Positions 6,950-9,155 of a stretch of 9,155 bases of DNA are shown in pieces. Where the stretch lies: NCBI GenBank assembly GCA_020629595.1, contig JAHDDA010000087.1:1-9155 (forward strand), written 5' to 3'. Within the stretch, counting starts at the first letter, position 1; the number at the start of each line of letters is the position of its first letter. Source of the stretch: Chitinophagales bacterium. GTDB taxonomy: Bacteria > Bacteroidota > Bacteroidia > Chitinophagales > UBA2359. The position numbers and the translations under genes are program-made. The notes under the pieces are model-generated. The model saw only the letters and a list, made by a program, of their open reading frames with translations. It was not told where the DNA came from and did not search any database.

Positions 6950-7654
6950 TTAATTAGTTAAATACTCTTTTAATTCTTTAACACCTTCACTTGCCTTTTT
7001 CTCAATTTTTACTAAATTAGAAATTGGTGTTGTAAATGCTGGAATATTTGGGTCAATAATAATTTTAGGTGCTTGTTTTGGCACATAATCAATTAAATTG
7101 GCAGCCGGATACACTTCCATTGACGTGCCAATAACAATAAAATAATCTGCTCGCATACAATAAGTTATTGCTTCACTAATTGCCGGAACATCTTCTCCAA
7201 ACCACACAATATGTGGTCTTAATTGATATCCTAAATCACAATTATCTCCAATATTTAGTTTTGTATATCCAATATCATAAACCAAAGATGCGTCAAAAGT
7301 ACTTCTAACTTTGGTTAGTTCACCATGTAAATGCAAAATTTTAGTTGATCCACCTCTTTCGTGTAAATCATCAACATTTTGGGTAATAATTTGTACATCA
7401 AAATCATTTTCTAATTCAGCTAAATAGGTGTGAGCAAAGTTGGGCTTAACTTCTGCTAATTGCTCACGCCGTTCATTGTAAAAATTAATAACTAAATTTT
7501 TATTTTTACGCCAACCTACTGGGGAGGCAACGTCCATTATATTGTGATTTTCCCATAAACCACCGCTATCTCTAAATGTTTTAATACCACTTTCTGCACT
7601 AATTCCCGCCCCCGTTAAAACAACAATTTTTTTTCTGTTGTTTGCTATATTCAT
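6950..7654 (-). CDS. cobB: Sir2-family (class III) NAD-dependent protein deacylase, lacking zinc cysteines
   Basis: Removes acyl groups from lysine using NAD, giving nicotinamide and O-acyl-ADP-ribose; cytosolic. The 234 residues show the sirtuin Rossmann core: VVLTGAGISAESGIKTFRDS (11-30), binding NAD; IITQNVDDLHERGGS (89-103); LHLHGEL (107-113), with the catalytic histidine H110; and VIGTSMEVYPAANL (174-187). FYNERR (58-63) carries the class III Y-x-x-R pair (Y59, R62), which in E. coli CobB and human SIRT5 favours succinyl and malonyl lysine. The zinc ribbon that normally follows the catalytic histidine has no cysteine pair: only C139 and C166 exist in the protein. Despite this, the region up to LRPHIVWFGE (145-154) looks intact. 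It is the first gene of an operon with the SUI1 and HAD genes and is divergent from parE. The start is set 10 residues before the NAD loop. Confidence 0.93.
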   Translation of the reverse strand: MNIANNRKKIVVLTGAGISAESGIKTFRDSGGLWENHNIMDVASPVGWRKNKNLVINFYNERREQLAEVKPNFAHTYLAELENDFDVQIITQNVDDLHERGGSTKILHLHGELTKVRSTFDASLVYDIGYTKLNIGDNCDLGYQLRPHIVWFGEDVPAISEAITYCMRADYFIVIGTSMEVYPAANLIDYVPKQAPKIIIDPNIPAFTTPISNLVKIEKKASEGVKELKEYLTN

Positions 7655-7755
7655 TATTTAAAATTTCTAAAAAGAGAAAATAAAATTTTCAGATAAAAGA
7701 AAATGATTGTTAATAAGTTGCACTTTCTAAAATCAGTTTTATACTTATGATGTAA

Positions 7756-7800
7756 TAAATTTGTTTTTGGTTACAAGTTTAAAGGATAAATATATATTTT
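7756..7800 (+). promoter_or_regulatory. Candidate parE promoter elements
   Basis: A perfect TAnnTTTG box, TAAATTTG, lies at 7756-7763, but no TTG occurs at the right distance upstream. An alternative is TTTG (7766-7769), then 23 nt, then TATATTTT (7793-7800), a seven-of-eight match. Sequence alone cannot choose between them. Either would leave a leader of about 30-70 nt before the parE ATG. Confidence 0.3.
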
Positions 7801-7807
7801 TCAATTA

Positions 7808-7826
7808 TATTTAATATCATTAAATA
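7808..7826. repeat. 8-bp perfect inverted repeat just upstream of parE
   Basis: TATTTAAT-ATC-ATTAAATA is a perfect 8-bp palindrome with a 3-nt spacer, ending 11 bp before the parE start codon. It could be an operator or a weak leader hairpin. It is made entirely of A and T apart from one C in the spacer, so chance cannot be excluded. Confidence 0.3.
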
Positions 7827-7837
7827 AAATTAAAGGA

Positions 7838-9155
7838 ATGGCTCAATATACTGAAGATAACATAAAGTCGCTAGATTGGAAGGAACATATGAGGTTGAGA
7901 CCTGGAATGTATATTGGAAAATTAGGGGATGGTTCTGCAGCTGATGATGGTATTTATGTTTTAGTGAAAGAAATAATAGATAACAGTATTGATGAATTTA
8001 TGATGGGCTTTGGTAAAAAAATTGAAGTCATTGTGGAGGAAGATAGGGTAGAAGTTAGAGATTATGGGCGAGGTATTCCTTTAGGTAAGGTAATTGATTG
8101 CGTTTCAAAAATTAATACAGGAGCTAAGTATGATAGTAAAGCCTTTCAAAAATCGGTTGGTTTAAATGGGGTTGGAACTAAAGCAGTAAATGCACTTTCA
8201 ACTTATTTTGAAGTTTCGGCTATAAGAGAAGGAAAAATTAAGAAAGCAGAATTTAGTAGAGGAGAAATAATAAACGATTTTAAGATTGTAAAAACTACTG
8301 AAGAAAACGGAACTAAATTTATTTTTACACCAGATGGGACAATTTTTAAAAACTTCAGATACAATCCTGTTTTTTTAGAAAACCAAATGTGGAACTATGC
8401 ATATCTTAATGCTGGTTTAAGTCTTATTTTTAATGGGAAAAGATACTATTCTAAACGAGGTTTATTTGATTTGCTAACTCGAAAAACTGATGAAAATGAT
8501 ATTCGTTATCCAATAATTCACTTAAAAGGCGAAGATATTGAAATGGCATTAACGCATAATTCGCAATATGGTGAAGAGTATTACTCTTTTGTAAATGGGC
8601 AGTTTACTACACAGGGTGGAACACATTTGAATGCTTTTAAAGAGACTATTGTAAAAACAATTAGAGAATTTTATAACAAAAATTTTAATACCACTGATGT
8701 TCGTGCGTCAATTGTTGGAGCAATTGCAATTAGAGTGCAAGAGCCAGTATTTGAATCGCAAACTAAAACAAAATTAGGAAGTGTAAATGTTGGACCAGAA
8801 GGACCAAGTGTAAAGGCTTTTGTAAATGAATTTGTAAAACGAAATTTAGACAATTATTTACATAAAAACCCCGAAACAGCACAATTGCTTCTAAAGCGTA
8901 TTCAGCAATCGGAAAGAGAACGCAAAGAAATGGCTGGTATAAAAAGTTTAGCCAATAAGAGAGCTAAAAAAGCCAATTTACACAACAAAAAATTGCGTGA
9001 TTGTAGGATACACTTTGCTGATAAAAGAGGAACAAGACAAGATGAAACAACGATTTTTATTACTGAGGGAGATTCGGCAAGTGGCTCAATAACTAAAGCT
9101 CGTGACGTTCAAACGCAAGCTGTTTTTAGTTTAAGGGGTAAACCGCTTAATTCTT
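7838..9155 (+). CDS. parE: DNA topoisomerase IV subunit B, partial (3' end outside window)
   Basis: The ATPase subunit of the type IIA topoisomerase that decatenates replicated chromosomes. The frame stays open for 439 codons to the right edge. The GHKL ATPase shows LDWKEHMRLRPGMYIGKLG (12-30), KEIIDNSIDEF (44-54) with catalytic E45, DYGRGIP (75-81) and GLNGVGTKAVNALS (108-121). The transducer has QTKTKLG (308-314), with K310 as the likely ATP gamma-phosphate contact. TOPRIM begins at TIFITEGDSASGSI (405-418), with E410. I call ParE rather than GyrB because of the WKEHMRLRPGMYIG opening, where GyrB usually reads like LEAVRKRPAMYIG, and because of the DDGIYVLVKE segment. A parC/gyrA-like partner would be expected just beyond the edge. 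The AGGA before the ATG is too close to act as a Shine-Dalgarno sequence. Confidence 0.93.
   Translation, partial: MAQYTEDNIKSLDWKEHMRLRPGMYIGKLGDGSAADDGIYVLVKEIIDNSIDEFMMGFGKKIEVIVEEDRVEVRDYGRGIPLGKVIDCVSKINTGAKYDSKAFQKSVGLNGVGTKAVNALSTYFEVSAIREGKIKKAEFSRGEIINDFKIVKTTEENGTKFIFTPDGTIFKNFRYNPVFLENQMWNYAYLNAGLSLIFNGKRYYSKRGLFDLLTRKTDENDIRYPIIHLKGEDIEMALTHNSQYGEEYYSFVNGQFTTQGGTHLNAFKETIVKTIREFYNKNFNTTDVRASIVGAIAIRVQEPVFESQTKTKLGSVNVGPEGPSVKAFVNEFVKRNLDNYLHKNPETAQLLLKRIQQSERERKEMAGIKSLANKRAKKANLHNKKLRDCRIHFADKRGTRQDETTIFITEGDSASGSITKARDVQTQAVFSLRGKPLNS

Larger units (their letters stand above)
7655..7837. other. Divergent intergenic region between the sirtuin operon and parE
   Basis: This 183-bp AT-rich spacer must hold both promoters. 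Plus-strand candidates are a perfect -7 box and the 7793-7800 alternative (see 7756-7800). No convincing TTTG/TAnnTTTG pair is seen for the sirtuin on the minus strand. A short inverted repeat, GAAAAT-AAA-ATTTTC (7676-7690), lies about 21 bp upstream of the sirtuin ATG, and another lies just before parE (7808-7826). I see no open frame or RNA gene here. Confidence 0.6.

Noticed and set aside
6763..6957. Plus-strand open frame across the SUI1 gene start
   Set aside because: It is antisense to the SUI1 gene. The F/L-rich translation is what reversed K/E-rich codons give.
7832..7837. AAAGGA before the parE start as a Shine-Dalgarno site
   Set aside because: It abuts the ATG with essentially no spacer, and the other genes here show no Shine-Dalgarno sequences, as is usual in Bacteroidota.
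8671..8853. Minus-strand open frame inside parE
   Set aside because: It is antisense to the conserved transducer domain of parE, with no independent support.
7838..9155. Assignment of the right-edge gene as gyrB
   Set aside because: The opening motif LDWKEHMRLRPGMYIG and the segment after it fit ParE better than GyrB. Some uncertainty remains because the C-terminal half is missing.

Overview
The window is AT-rich chromosomal DNA (about one third GC by eye) from a member of the Bacteroidota, probably Flavobacteriales-like. Four things point there: a type III glutamine synthetase, a topoisomerase I without C-terminal zinc fingers, start codons without Shine-Dalgarno sequences, and upstream matches to the Bacteroidota promoter pattern TTTG-N(about 19-23)-TAnnTTTG. 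There is no sign of an insertion sequence, phage, CRISPR array, tRNA or rRNA, and base composition looks even throughout. This is a housekeeping region.

Layout, left to right. A PLP-dependent cystathionine beta-synthase/cysteine synthase-like gene (minus strand, 3' end outside the window) is divergent from glnN, a type III glutamine synthetase (plus strand). The two share an 88-bp spacer in which one palindromic CAAATTTG could serve as the -33 box for both promoters. glnN converges on topA (minus strand). Between them lie an 88-nt element closed by a 14-bp inverted repeat and then a strong bidirectional hairpin terminator. topA has a well-matched promoter and a leader of roughly 100 nt that holds a tiny upstream reading frame and two mutually exclusive weak hairpins. 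Upstream of topA is a compact minus-strand operon: a class III sirtuin (cobB), then an SUI1/YciH-type translation factor, then a YihX-like HAD phosphatase. The last two genes overlap by ATGA. Divergent from the sirtuin is parE (topoisomerase IV subunit B, plus strand), which runs off the right edge.

Functional themes are sulfur amino-acid synthesis and ammonia assimilation on the left, DNA topology (topA, parE) in the centre and at the right edge, and an operon joining NAD-dependent protein deacylation to translation initiation and small-molecule dephosphorylation. I do not see a convincing new multi-gene system. The points most worth a second look are the structured element downstream of glnN, the shared-box divergent promoter, the zinc-less sirtuin, and the sirtuin-SUI1-HAD gene association.
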